This document shows positions 7,502 through 15,261 of a stretch of DNA of 33,051 nt, in pieces (position 1 is the stretch's first letter; every line of letters begins with the position of its first letter). The translations under genes and the position numbers were made by a program. The notes below the pieces were generated by a model. It was not told the DNA's origin, made no database searches, and saw only the letters and a list, made by a program, of their open reading frames with translations. Source of the DNA: JBBQER01 sp052148155 (GTDB lineage: Bacteria > Actinomycetota > Acidimicrobiia > IMCC26256 > PALSA-610); NCBI GenBank assembly GCA_052148155.1, contig JBKQIY010000073.1, forward strand, positions 1-33,051, given 5' to 3'.

Positions 7502-8923
7502 ATGATCGGCTGGCCGCGCGGCCGACTGGGACCGGTGCGTACCGTCGCGTTGAGCATGGCGTTGGCGATCGTGGTCGCGGGAGCGTTGCCAAGTGCGGTA
7601 TCTGCTGGGCCGCGGTCGATGTCGGTGCCAGGAACGCGTTCTGCGGCGGGCAGTGTCCTTGAGTCGAAGGTGAGCACGGTCGCGGGGTCGGCGCCGAACA
7701 GGCGGGTGGGGTCGGTCGCGGCTGGGGATGGGTCGGCGAGTCCGATCAGGATGGTGCCGGCAAGTATGTCGCTCGGCAATGAACGGGTGGGATCCTTCGT
7801 GGTCGGTCAGATCGCGTCCCTCGTCAATGAAACAGGCCATCCGGTCAGGCTTGACAGCATTGCGTTCTCGGGCGGCGACACGTCTGATTTCGTCGTCGGT
7901 ACCGATTGTTTCCCGGACGAGCAACCCGTGACGCTCCCGCCGAAACGAGCGTGCGCACTCAAGGTGGTGTTCACGCCCCGTGCCCGTGGCACACGTACCG
8001 CGACGTTGAAGATCACCTTCGCCGGGTTGGGATCACCCTTGTCGTTCACGCTCACCGGCGTTGGGACTGACGGCTACTTCTTGGCGGATCCGGGGGGCGA
8101 TGTTGCCAGCTTCGGCGACGGGATGTTCCACGGCGACCTCCAAGGCACGCGCCTTGCCGCCCCCATCGTGTCGATCACACCGACCACCACCGGGGAGGGT
8201 TACTGGCTGGCGGGTCAAGACGGCGGGATCTTCTCGTTCGGCGACGCACGGTTCTTCGGTTCGACCGGGGCGATGCACCTCAATCGACCGGTTGTTGGGA
8301 TGGCAAGCTTCCGCGCGAACAACGGCTATTGGCTGGTCGCTTCCGATGGGGGGATCTTCTCGTTCGGTCGCGCACGGTTCTTCGGTTCGACCGGAGGGAT
8401 GCACCTCAACCGACCGATCGTGGGTATGGCCGCCAACCGGGCCGGGAAGGGGTATTGGCTCGTCGCGTCCGACGGAGGCATTTTTACGTTCGGCGCCGCC
8501 AAGTTCTTCGGTTCGACGGGTGGGCGTGACCTCGGGCACTCCATCGTGGGTATGGCCCGCACACCGGCGGGCAACGGCTACTGGCTCGTCTCGGCGAACG
8601 GCGCCGTGTACGCCTTTGGTGACGCGAAGGTCTACGGATCCGCCGGCGGCCAAACGTCGGGCACCTTTGTCGGCATCGCATCCACGCCAGACGGCCGCGG
8701 TTACTGGCTCTCGAACTCCGTCGGTCAGGTGTTCACGTTCGGCGACGCACAAAACTTCGGTGATCTCGTCGGGCGTGGAAGCACCCACACGCTCGCCATC
8801 GCGGCGACCGCGCCAACGATCGGGCCTCTCCCCAAGACACCACGCGTGATCGACGAACACAACGGCGACGCCCTCAGGGCCCTGCTCACGAAAATCACCG
8901 CACACCGCGGGAACCGCGGTTGA
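7502..8923 (+). CDS. Secreted ASH-domain protein with six GYW repeats
   Basis: A 473-residue exported protein. The ATG at 7502 follows GGGGAGG and gives a signal peptide with core VALSMALAIVVAGALPSAVS. Residues about 82-185 form an ASH/choice-of-anchor-D type beta-sandwich (SLGNERVGSFVVGQIASLVN through LKITFAGLGSPLSFTLTGVG). Residues about 190-435 hold six units of about 42 residues, each starting GYW or GYF and reading like GYWLVASDGGIFSFGDARFF then GSTGG and an IVGMA strand. Such tandem units probably make a beta-propeller-like fold and are abundant in Acidimicrobiia secreted proteins. No membrane anchor or sorting motif is present. Its role is unknown; a surface-binding function is inferred from fold only. 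A paralogue with two such units lies at 28639. Confidence 0.88.
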   Translation: MIGWPRGRLGPVRTVALSMALAIVVAGALPSAVSAGPRSMSVPGTRSAAGSVLESKVSTVAGSAPNRRVGSVAAGDGSASPIRMVPASMSLGNERVGSFVVGQIASLVNETGHPVRLDSIAFSGGDTSDFVVGTDCFPDEQPVTLPPKRACALKVVFTPRARGTRTATLKITFAGLGSPLSFTLTGVGTDGYFLADPGGDVASFGDGMFHGDLQGTRLAAPIVSITPTTTGEGYWLAGQDGGIFSFGDARFFGSTGAMHLNRPVVGMASFRANNGYWLVASDGGIFSFGRARFFGSTGGMHLNRPIVGMAANRAGKGYWLVASDGGIFTFGAAKFFGSTGGRDLGHSIVGMARTPAGNGYWLVSANGAVYAFGDAKVYGSAGGQTSGTFVGIASTPDGRGYWLSNSVGQVFTFGDAQNFGDLVGRGSTHTLAIAATAPTIGPLPKTPRVIDEHNGDALRALLTKITAHRGNRG

Positions 8924-9076
8924 GCGCACTGACACGACCGCGACGAACGCCCCCGGTTCGTCAGCCGCCGATCGGTGTCGGCAGCCCATCGCTCGCGCAG
9001 CAAAACGGTTGGCACAGGAGCACGTCGGTCCGACGCGTGCTTGAGACATCGAACGTTGGGAACGGCACGGCTCCCG

Positions 9077-9317
9077 CTAGAATTTCGCATCGCCGTCTTC
9101 GTAGTGGTCTTTGCTGGCGAGGTAGATAACGAAGGCCCAGTTTTGGGGTGAGCCGAGGTAGCGGAGCCGGCATCCTGTCGTCGGCGGTGGCGCCTGTGAG
9201 GTAGGCGACCGAACCGGGGCAACGGATGTTGAGCTCACGTAGCTCGGGCCAACGTTTCTGGCGGCGAAGATTGAGACCCCGGGCCAGGGCACGTCTTGTG
9301 CCGTCGCGGATGGGCAT
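9077..9317 (-). pseudogene. Frameshifted small hypothetical gene beside the transposase relic
   Basis: Two adjacent frames together resemble a small actinobacterial protein. The first begins MPIRDGTRRALARGLNLRRQ and runs through LREL and VAYLTGATADD; the second, one frame away, continues LRYLGSPQNWAFVIYLASKD and stops at 9077. No single frame carries both, so the gene is broken near 9155-9185. I have the impression of similar uncharacterised small proteins in actinobacteria, from memory only. Function unknown. Confidence 0.5.
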
Positions 9318-9339
9318 CGTCGCCTGTAAGGCGGTTGGA

Positions 9340-9845
9340 ATCGGGGCGCGGCTAGGCGGTGTGGTTTCGAGTCGGGTGAGGAACTTGTCGAGGTCGTCGC
9401 GGCCGAGGATCGAGTCGAAACGGTTCGGCTACGGCGTTGTAGCGAGACTCGAACGCGTACAGCCATTCGCGGATCTCATCGAGGGCGGTGAAGTCGTTGG
9501 GGTTGACGACTTCGCGTTGCACGATCGGGAAGTAGATCTCGCATCGGTCCAGCCATCAGGCGTGCACCGGTAGATGGGTGAGCCGCAAGGTCGGCCACTG
9601 GCCCTGGAGACCCTCGATTCAGGCCTCGCCTCGGTCGCTGGAGCCGTTGTCGACAATCCAAAGCACCCGCTCGAGGTGTGCGAGCGCTTGTTCGAATACG
9701 ACGAGTATGAACGGTTTATAGCGTTGTTGCCCGAACTACTCGCGGAGTACGGATACCCGGTCGAGCAACGTGCGTCGACGCCACTCTGTGATGCGTCCGG
9801 CGACAGACCAGGAGTACCGTATCTACGGGTTGGGCAGCTTTCCAA
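9340..9845 (-). pseudogene. IS630-type transposase relic (C-terminal part)
   Basis: Minus-strand frames reconstruct the C-terminal half of a DDE transposase. ALAHLERVLWIVDNGSSDRG carries the D-N-G-S motif. QWPTLRLTHLPVHA follows, then WLDRCEIYFPIVQREVVNPN with the catalytic Glu, and finally LDEIREWLYAFESRYNAVAE and ILGRDDLDKFLTRLE. The segments are separated by in-frame stops and at least one frameshift near 9420, and the N-terminal half is not recognisable. No terminal inverted repeats or TA target duplication were identified. It is a dead remnant and marks the region as a site of past insertion. Confidence 0.7.
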
Positions 9846-10294
9846 CTCGCGACCCGCAAACGGTGCATGCTCGCGACCGGTCGCCGGGCCAGCGATGAAA
9901 CCTGCGAGGCTCGCTGCAGCGCCGCAGCAAAACCGCCCCGACCCGAATAACCGAGGCCATCGATCAGGTGACGTTGCCGTACCCCATGCCCGGGGTGTGT
10001 CCTCTTGCCCTCGACTTCGCCGTCACTCAGGAACGGCCCGAGTCGCGCTCGCGGGTGCGACGCGGTGCGTGCTATCAAACGATTCGCGCACAGCGTCCCC
10101 ACGCCGAGCGTACGGTTGTCCAACGTCCAATGCGCGCTGCCTCGCCGAGCCTGAGGCCGGGACCTCGTCTCGACGAAGCCAATGTAAGTTTGAAATCGCA
10201 GCCATTGGGGCACGCGAAGAGGTGAGATCTCCGCCGGGGCATCGAAAGTGACCTGTCCGGCCCGTCGAGCCCGGATGCGAGGCGGAGTGTCGAG
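9846..10294. other. No gene recognised
   Basis: Both strands have open frames but none shows a recognisable protein. The left part may be degraded 5' sequence of the transposase. The last 30 bp carry GGCGGAG, the ribosome-binding site of the next gene. Confidence 0.4.
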
Positions 10295-11425
10295 ATGAAC
10301 AGATACCTATTAGAACTTGGAGTTGCCGCGGCCGTCTCGATCAGCGCGATCGCGATCACCAACGGTTCCGGTCCTGTCCCGGACCGGCCTTATGACGCGA
10401 CGGCAACTCCTGGCAATGAATCCGCGGCCGTCGCGTGGAAAGCACCGCCTGCCTCGGGCACACACATCGTGACGAATACCATCACGGCCTCGACTGGTGG
10501 CCAGACGGCAACCGCGAACGGCGACGAGACCGGCGCAAGTGCTGGATCGTCTCCAACGCGACTGATGACACCAGAAGCCGGACCGGCGGCGCCGATAGAA
10601 GTTGATGCGATTGCAGGCATCGAGCGCGCCGTCGTTTCGTGGAAGGCGCCACCCAACGACGGCGACTACCGAATCTCCGCCTATACGGTCATCGCGTCCG
10701 GCGGTCAACACGTAACGGTCGCCGCTCCCCAAACGCGCGCCACCGTCTCAGGTCTGACCGGTGGCGCTCCCTACACGTTCCGGGTTGATGCCACAACGAC
10801 GACCGGAACGAGTGCCGTGTCGGCGCCTTCGGCGCAGGTGGTCATGCCGTCCGGCACACCGTCCGCCCCGCTCTATCTGGACGCGTTCGCCGGGGACCGG
10901 GCAGTTGAGCTGCTCTGGCAGCCACCTGCGCACAATGGCGGAAGCGTGATCGCGAACTACACCGTGACGACGACGCCCAGAGCTGAGCAGATCACTGTTC
11001 CCGCACGACGCGGCGCCATCCCTACCGTGACGATTCACGGGCTCACCAACGGGACGCGTTATCGCTTCACCGTGTACGCGACCAACGCCCTCGGGCATAG
11101 CGTCAACTCGGCGGCATCCGACGCGGTGACCCCCTATGGGCCCCCGGGCGCCCCGACCGCCGTGCACGCGACCCAACACGACGGCCGCGTCGTCGTGTCC
11201 TGGACAGCACCCGCGAACGACAACGGCTCCCTGATCAACCAATATCGAGTCACCGCGAGCCCCGGCGGCATGCTCGCCGGAATCGACGCACCTCACCACA
11301 GCCTCACAATTGAAGGTCTGACGAGTGGCACGGATTACACGTTCACGGTCGTCGCGTTGAACGACGCCGCCAACGGACCGGCATCGCTCCCGTCGAACGC
11401 GGTCACGGTCGGCGATCCCGCTTGA
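10295..11425 (+). CDS. Exported fibronectin type III repeat protein
   Basis: A 376-residue protein with an N-terminal hydrophobic export segment (MNRYLLELGVAAAVSISAIA) and four fibronectin-III-like modules. The first (about 28-95) is degenerate; the others (about 96-190, 191-283 and 284-376) are clear. They show repeated VVSWKAPPNDGDYRISAYTV-type strands and closing TYTFTV or YRFTVYATN motifs with NG turns. No catalytic domain, LPxTG motif or C-terminal anchor is present. It is probably secreted or surface-associated; bacterial Fn3 modules act as spacers or in carbohydrate or protein binding. The ATG at 10295 has GGCGGAG at a good distance. A GC-rich hairpin follows the stop, so it is likely monocistronic. 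Confidence 0.87.
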   Translation: MNRYLLELGVAAAVSISAIAITNGSGPVPDRPYDATATPGNESAAVAWKAPPASGTHIVTNTITASTGGQTATANGDETGASAGSSPTRLMTPEAGPAAPIEVDAIAGIERAVVSWKAPPNDGDYRISAYTVIASGGQHVTVAAPQTRATVSGLTGGAPYTFRVDATTTTGTSAVSAPSAQVVMPSGTPSAPLYLDAFAGDRAVELLWQPPAHNGGSVIANYTVTTTPRAEQITVPARRGAIPTVTIHGLTNGTRYRFTVYATNALGHSVNSAASDAVTPYGPPGAPTAVHATQHDGRVVVSWTAPANDNGSLINQYRVTASPGGMLAGIDAPHHSLTIEGLTSGTDYTFTVVALNDAANGPASLPSNAVTVGDPA

Positions 11426-11426
11426 G

Positions 11427-11449
11427 CGCGTCGCCCGAGCGGGCGCGCG
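11427..11449 (+). terminator. Hairpin terminator after the Fn3 gene
   Basis: CGCCCG at 11432-11437 pairs with CGGGCG at 11440-11445, extended by four further GC pairs past one bulged T. It starts within two bases of the stop codon and has no U-run. Confidence 0.55.
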
Positions 11450-12534
11450 AAGAGATGGCCACGGCCGTCGAGCGACGCATCCGATTCAGGCCCAAGATCT
11501 CCTACTGAGACGGCGCCCACCCCACCGACGTCGGGTCCAACAGTTCGGTGAGCCTGGCTGGCGGGTCCATCGTTGACGAGACGCGCCCTGTGGCACGTGT
11601 TCCCAGATTGCGGGCGGATCGCAGCGGGTACCCACTTGAACGGTCGGTCGTCCTGTCGATACGCCCGAGTTAGCGATGCGCCGGGGCGGCTGACCTTCGT
11701 GCTGCGATCCGACGAGCCCGGCGACTCGGTCGTCGGCACTCCGAGGAAAGCGTGAGCGACTCAAGCTGCGACGGCATCCTGCCTACGCACTCGTCACCGA
11801 CCTCATCGGCCACCACGCGCAGAACCTTCGCCAAGGATGAAGAAGCATTCGACCTGTTTGCTGGTGTCATGCGGTGAACCCGGCTCGATCGACCGTCTAC
11901 TGGACTCTCGATGCGCGTGCCGCTTGGCAATCGCAGTTGGGAACTTCGTGGACCTTGCCTTTCCGGCACCTACGTGGGAGCACTTCGCGAAACTGCGCCA
12001 CAGGCTGGGTGACTACGCCTGTCCCCGACGTCGACCAGTTCGAGGCCTTCCCCACTCGGTGGCTGATACTTCCGCGGCGCATGCCCCGCCGCTGGCTATT
12101 CCCAAGAAGAGCGGCGGATTGCGCTCACGCGTCGTCATTGCCGTCGATTATGGGATATGCGTTGGGGACACTCACGCGTCGTTCTGCCCGACGCGAACCG
12201 CTCCCATCGCGACACCAGAGCGGCGATCTGTGCCGTTCGCGATCGCACGCGTGTGGTCGGTCGCCGCGCCTGACGCGGGGTCGCGGACTTGGGTGCGCCT
12301 CGAGGACGAACCGTCGTCAGGCCGTCACCCGTGTCCTGCCGATTCCTACGTGTCCGAATGTCGCGTGAAGGTACCTGGCCAGCAACAGGACATCTACGTA
12401 CTCAACCGAGTTGAACTGCACATGTCGTATGCGCGCTCCGGCGCCTTCGAGGACGTGCTCGGGTCGGCGCCGGTTGATGCAGGCTCCGCGTATGTTTAGG
12501 CTCGGCGGCCGAGGGTAAGAAAGGGCTGATCGCC
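11450..12534. other. 1.1-kb stretch with no gene I can support
   Basis: Open frames exist, the longest on the plus strand at 11837-12499 (220 codons). Their products show no recognisable domain, composition is uneven, and no ribosome-binding site precedes them. Given the IS relic and pseudogenes nearby, degraded coding DNA is plausible. A short dyad CTCGG-CGG-CCGAG at 12501-12513 sits 22 bp before the next gene and could be an operator. Confidence 0.4.
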
Positions 12535-13053
12535 ATGGACTACCCGAGCGACCAGACAGCCTTCGTGTACACGAACTACATCAAGGCCACCCCTGAGCGG
12601 GTCTGGCAGGGACTGACCGACCCGGCCCTGACGAAGCGCTACTGGCGCCACGCCCGGGCCGGTGGCAAGTCGTTCCCGTCGGATTGGAAACAGGGATCGA
12701 CCTACGACTTGGTCCACGAGGACGTGGATCTCGTCGTCAGCGATCCGGCCCAGATCATCCTCGAGTCCGACCCGTACCACAGGCTTGCCTACACCTGGCA
12801 CACCTTCACGCCCGAGTGGGCCGCCGAAGTTGGAATGGACGACGCTACAGCCGCCAGGTGGCGGGCCGAGCCCCGCTCGAGGGTCGCCTTCGACATCGAA
12901 GACGTCGGGAACGGCGTGGCCAAGCTCACCGTTACGCACGACGGCTTCACGTCCGGAAGCGCCGTCCTCCCCAACATCTCCCAAGGGTGGCCGGCCGTCC
13001 TTTCAAGCCTGAAGACCCTCCTCGAGACCGGGTCAACCTTGCATACCGCATAG
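12535..13053 (+). CDS. AHSA1/SRPBCC-domain protein
   Basis: A 172-residue soluble protein of the START/SRPBCC superfamily, AHSA1 branch. It shows FVYTNYIKATPERVWQGLTD at the start, then TKRYWRHARAGGKSF, the central RLAYTWHTF strand and a closing ISQGWPAVLSSLKTLLETG helix, as in this family. These proteins form a hydrophobic cavity; the actinobacterial ones have mostly unknown ligands and are often coupled to an ArsR-type regulator. No ArsR gene is present on either side here, which is a small oddity. The ATG at 12535 is preceded by a weak purine-rich sequence (AAGAAAGGG). Confidence 0.88.
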   Translation: MDYPSDQTAFVYTNYIKATPERVWQGLTDPALTKRYWRHARAGGKSFPSDWKQGSTYDLVHEDVDLVVSDPAQIILESDPYHRLAYTWHTFTPEWAAEVGMDDATAARWRAEPRSRVAFDIEDVGNGVAKLTVTHDGFTSGSAVLPNISQGWPAVLSSLKTLLETGSTLHTA

Positions 13054-13361
13054 CGCGCACGACGACGCGGTGCAGAACCCAGCGATCCGACGGTCCGCGG
13101 AACCACGAACATTTGCGCCCATCAGCCGGCGATCGGGGATCGACACACCAAATGCGCGATTCCGGGACGCACGTTCGGTGATAGGCACCTGGGCCTGGTG
13201 ACGCTTCCCGGTCTGCCGGCGATTCGGTTGATTCGTGTCAACCAACGTCGGTGCGGATCCCTCCGATACGTTCGCGACTCGTCGCACGCCCTGCACGTCG
13301 GCCGCGCGCCGACGATTCGAAAACTAGAGTTGCCGTCCAAAGAGGGACCGAGGAGCCTCGG
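13054..13361. other. Intergenic region, nothing recognised
   Basis: No coding frame or RNA gene was supported between the SRPBCC and STAS genes. Only AGGAG at about 13351, the ribosome-binding site of the STAS gene, stands out. Confidence 0.45.
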
Positions 13362-13691
13362 TTGAGCGAAGATCTGCACGTCGAAATTCGCGAGTCAAAT
13401 CACGCGTGGTCGGTCATGGTGCGCGGCGAAATCGATATGCAGACAGCCGCGCAGCTCAAGGAGGTGCTGGACCGCGTCGTCGCGGACGGCGCACGATTGG
13501 TCGCACTCGACCTCAAACAAGTCGATTTCGTCGACTCAAGTGGCCTGCGGGTCATTCTGGCCGCCTCAGCCGAACTGCGAGCCGTGGAGGGCACCCTCTT
13601 TCTAGAAGGCGCGTCGCCGACGGTGTTGCAAGTGCTTGAGGTAACCGGTCTCATCGAGCATCTGCGACGAACGGATCCCGAACAGGTGTGA
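13362..13691 (+). CDS. STAS-domain anti-sigma factor antagonist
   Basis: A 109-residue single STAS domain. The phosphorylatable serine lies in VDFVDSSGLRVILAASAELR. Strand and helix order matches SpoIIAA/RsbV: VMVRGEIDMQTAAQLKEVLD, then LVALDLKQVDFVDSSG, and the C-terminal VLQVLEVTGLIEHL. Such proteins bind an anti-sigma kinase when unphosphorylated and so release a sigma factor. The TTG at 13362 is chosen because AGGAG lies 8 bases upstream and it gives a family-like N-terminus; in-frame upstream sequence has no similarity. No RsbW-type kinase lies adjacent, so its partner must be elsewhere. Confidence 0.9.
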   Translation: MSEDLHVEIRESNHAWSVMVRGEIDMQTAAQLKEVLDRVVADGARLVALDLKQVDFVDSSGLRVILAASAELRAVEGTLFLEGASPTVLQVLEVTGLIEHLRRTDPEQV

Positions 13692-13869
13692 CGCGGCGCG
13701 GGCTCGGAAGAACCGCGAGCAGGCGGCCTCGGTATCCAGCCAAGCCGACTAACGACATCCGGCCGTGTTGGGATCCGTGCGGGGCCGGTAGGCCACGATC
13801 GCGAAGGCCGCCCTGCCGGCGTCATGAGATCCGGATCCAGCCGTTCGGGGATGCTTGTTAATACGCCGA

Positions 13870-14092
13870 AGCAGCCATCGAGTGCCGCGACCGGCAATAC
13901 GCCGACCCGCTGTTCGACCGGCTCAGCCCTGGGCAGATCAGCTCGCCACCGAGGGCGCTGCTACGGCTCACGGACCGGTCAGCCACTACTTCGGCGGTCT
14001 TGCCACCGTCCTCGGCCGCTACGACGAAGCCGATGCCTTCTTCACCCAAGCCGCCGCGGCGACGGGATCCGCACTCCGGAACCCAGCCGCTA
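13870..14092 (+). pseudogene. Relic of the C-terminal repeat domain of a signalling ATPase
   Basis: A remnant of the helical C-terminal region found in cyclase-AAA ATPase signalling proteins. One frame reads AAIECRDRQYADPLFDRLSP. A second frame continues WADQLATEGAATAHGPVSHY and then FGGLATVLGRYDEADAFFTQ. It resembles the end of the 925-residue ATPase at 15262 (HVQGTVAQALGRLAAVLGRD). It is frameshifted around 13930 and truncated against the convergent secreted-protein gene at 14090. No start or ATPase domain remains. Confidence 0.6.
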
Positions 14093-14752
14093 GCTCGTGG
14101 GTGTGGCGGTTGCTGAGAACGTGTTGCCGGGGCCGGGGATCTCTTGGTTGATGACATCGGTCATCTCTTGGCAGTCCGCGAAGTCCGGGATCGAGAACGT
14201 ACCGGTGAACGTCGAGGGCTTGTCGAAGGAAGCGGTACCGCTCATCGTGACGCTGATCGGTGCGGCCGTCATACAGCCGGAGCCGACAAGGTTCTCTTTC
14301 GGGATCGGGACGGGGACGGGGACGGGAACTGGGAGGCCGGGTGTGGCGGGATACATGCTCGTGATGTGAATGTTGAATGTCGACGTCGATGTGACTTTGA
14401 GCGTTCCGATGTTCACATGACCGGTCACCGGTTTTGTCGAGACGATGGAACTGGTAGCGGTCACGAGTCCCACCCCATCTTCGGATTGTGTGAACGTCAC
14501 GGGCGGCAGTGAGATCGAGCCTTTGAGCGCTCCGGTGCTGAGGTCGATCCCGCCTTGGAAAATGCCGGGCTTCGTGGTGAGGCCCAGACCGGCCTTTTTG
14601 ATAAAGGTGGTCGCGACGATGCTGTACTTGAACTTGTAGACCGGATCACCGGCCGGAAACGCCGACGCGGGTGACGCGAGCAACGTCACCGGGGCAAGGG
14701 TGGCGAGGACGGCGACGATGCCGGCAACTGTGCGTCGTGTTCGTTTGTTCAT
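14090..14752 (-). CDS. Secreted protein of unknown function with a Val-Pro repeat
   Basis: A 220-residue exported protein. The ATG at 14752 gives a strong signal peptide (MNKRTRRTVAGIVAVLATLA, then PVTLLASPASA). The mature part is rich in beta-strand sequence (GLGLTTKPGIFQGGIDLSTG, LKGSISLPPVTF, GTLKVTSTSTFNIHI). About two thirds along, a run of alternating Val and Pro (VPVPVPVPIP) acts as a rigid spacer, followed by a smaller domain with two Cys residues (GSGCMTA and FADCQEM) that could form a disulphide. No enzyme motif is visible. GGGGA just before the start can serve as ribosome-binding site. Confidence 0.8.
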   Translation of the reverse strand: MNKRTRRTVAGIVAVLATLAPVTLLASPASAFPAGDPVYKFKYSIVATTFIKKAGLGLTTKPGIFQGGIDLSTGALKGSISLPPVTFTQSEDGVGLVTATSSIVSTKPVTGHVNIGTLKVTSTSTFNIHITSMYPATPGLPVPVPVPVPIPKENLVGSGCMTAAPISVTMSGTASFDKPSTFTGTFSIPDFADCQEMTDVINQEIPGPGNTFSATATPTS

Positions 14753-14875
14753 GAGGTTCCCCGAACTCCAATGTGCGGCCGTGTGCTGCCGGGTTTGATA
14801 CCCCGACCCTGACAGGCCCAAACCTTGCTTACTAATCCCAGGATCGGGCCGTCCGGGAGCAGGAGCAAGCTCGCT

Positions 14876-15199
14876 TCATTTCGGCCAGCGGCGTTCGACG
14901 CGGTCGGGATAGCCGGTGTCGACGAACGGTCCCTGCTTGCGCGACCGCTGCACCATTCGATTGATGTTCGCCGCATATCGCTCTGCCATCTCCGGGCCGA
15001 TCATCCGCTGCGTCCCGAGGGCGAAGATCCAGAGCTGACTGGCGGCCAACGCCGCCTGCTCGTCGGCTCGACGAGTGATCCGCTCGTCCTTCGTCAGGAC
15101 GACCCAGCCGCGCTCGTCAGCATCGGCGATCCACTGCCCCGCTGGGTCAGTCGGCCGTGGTCGGGGATCACGCGTTCTAGTTCTGGGGCGGCGGAGCAT
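14876..15199 (-). pseudogene. PIN-like toxin-type gene with degraded N-terminus
   Basis: The 107-residue frame ends like the small actinobacterial PIN-like (DUF5615/VapC-related) proteins: WIADADERGWVVLTKDERIT, then ASQLWIFALGTQRMIGPEMA, and QGPFVDTGYPDRVERRWPK. The conserved TKDERI acid cluster is present. Intact members carry an additional N-terminal segment with the first metal-binding Asp, but here the first 20 residues are Arg/Pro-rich (LRRPRTRTRDPRPRPTD) and look out of frame. It lies just after the large ATPase gene on the same strand. It is probably an inactivated nuclease-type gene, with no adjacent antitoxin seen; a truncated but functional protein cannot be excluded. Confidence 0.5.
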
Positions 15200-15261
15200 G
15201 TCCTCAATGACGTTGAGTGTCGTCGGCACCGACGCACGCGATGTGCGCGTCGTTTCCGTGG

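Noticed and set aside
8033..9049. Long minus-strand open frame (338 codons)
   Set aside because: Antisense to the GYW-repeat secreted gene; its repeats are only the mirror of the repeated coding sequence.
11837..12499. 220-codon plus-strand frame
   Set aside because: No domain, no ribosome-binding site and uneven composition; not supported as a gene, only noted as an open frame.
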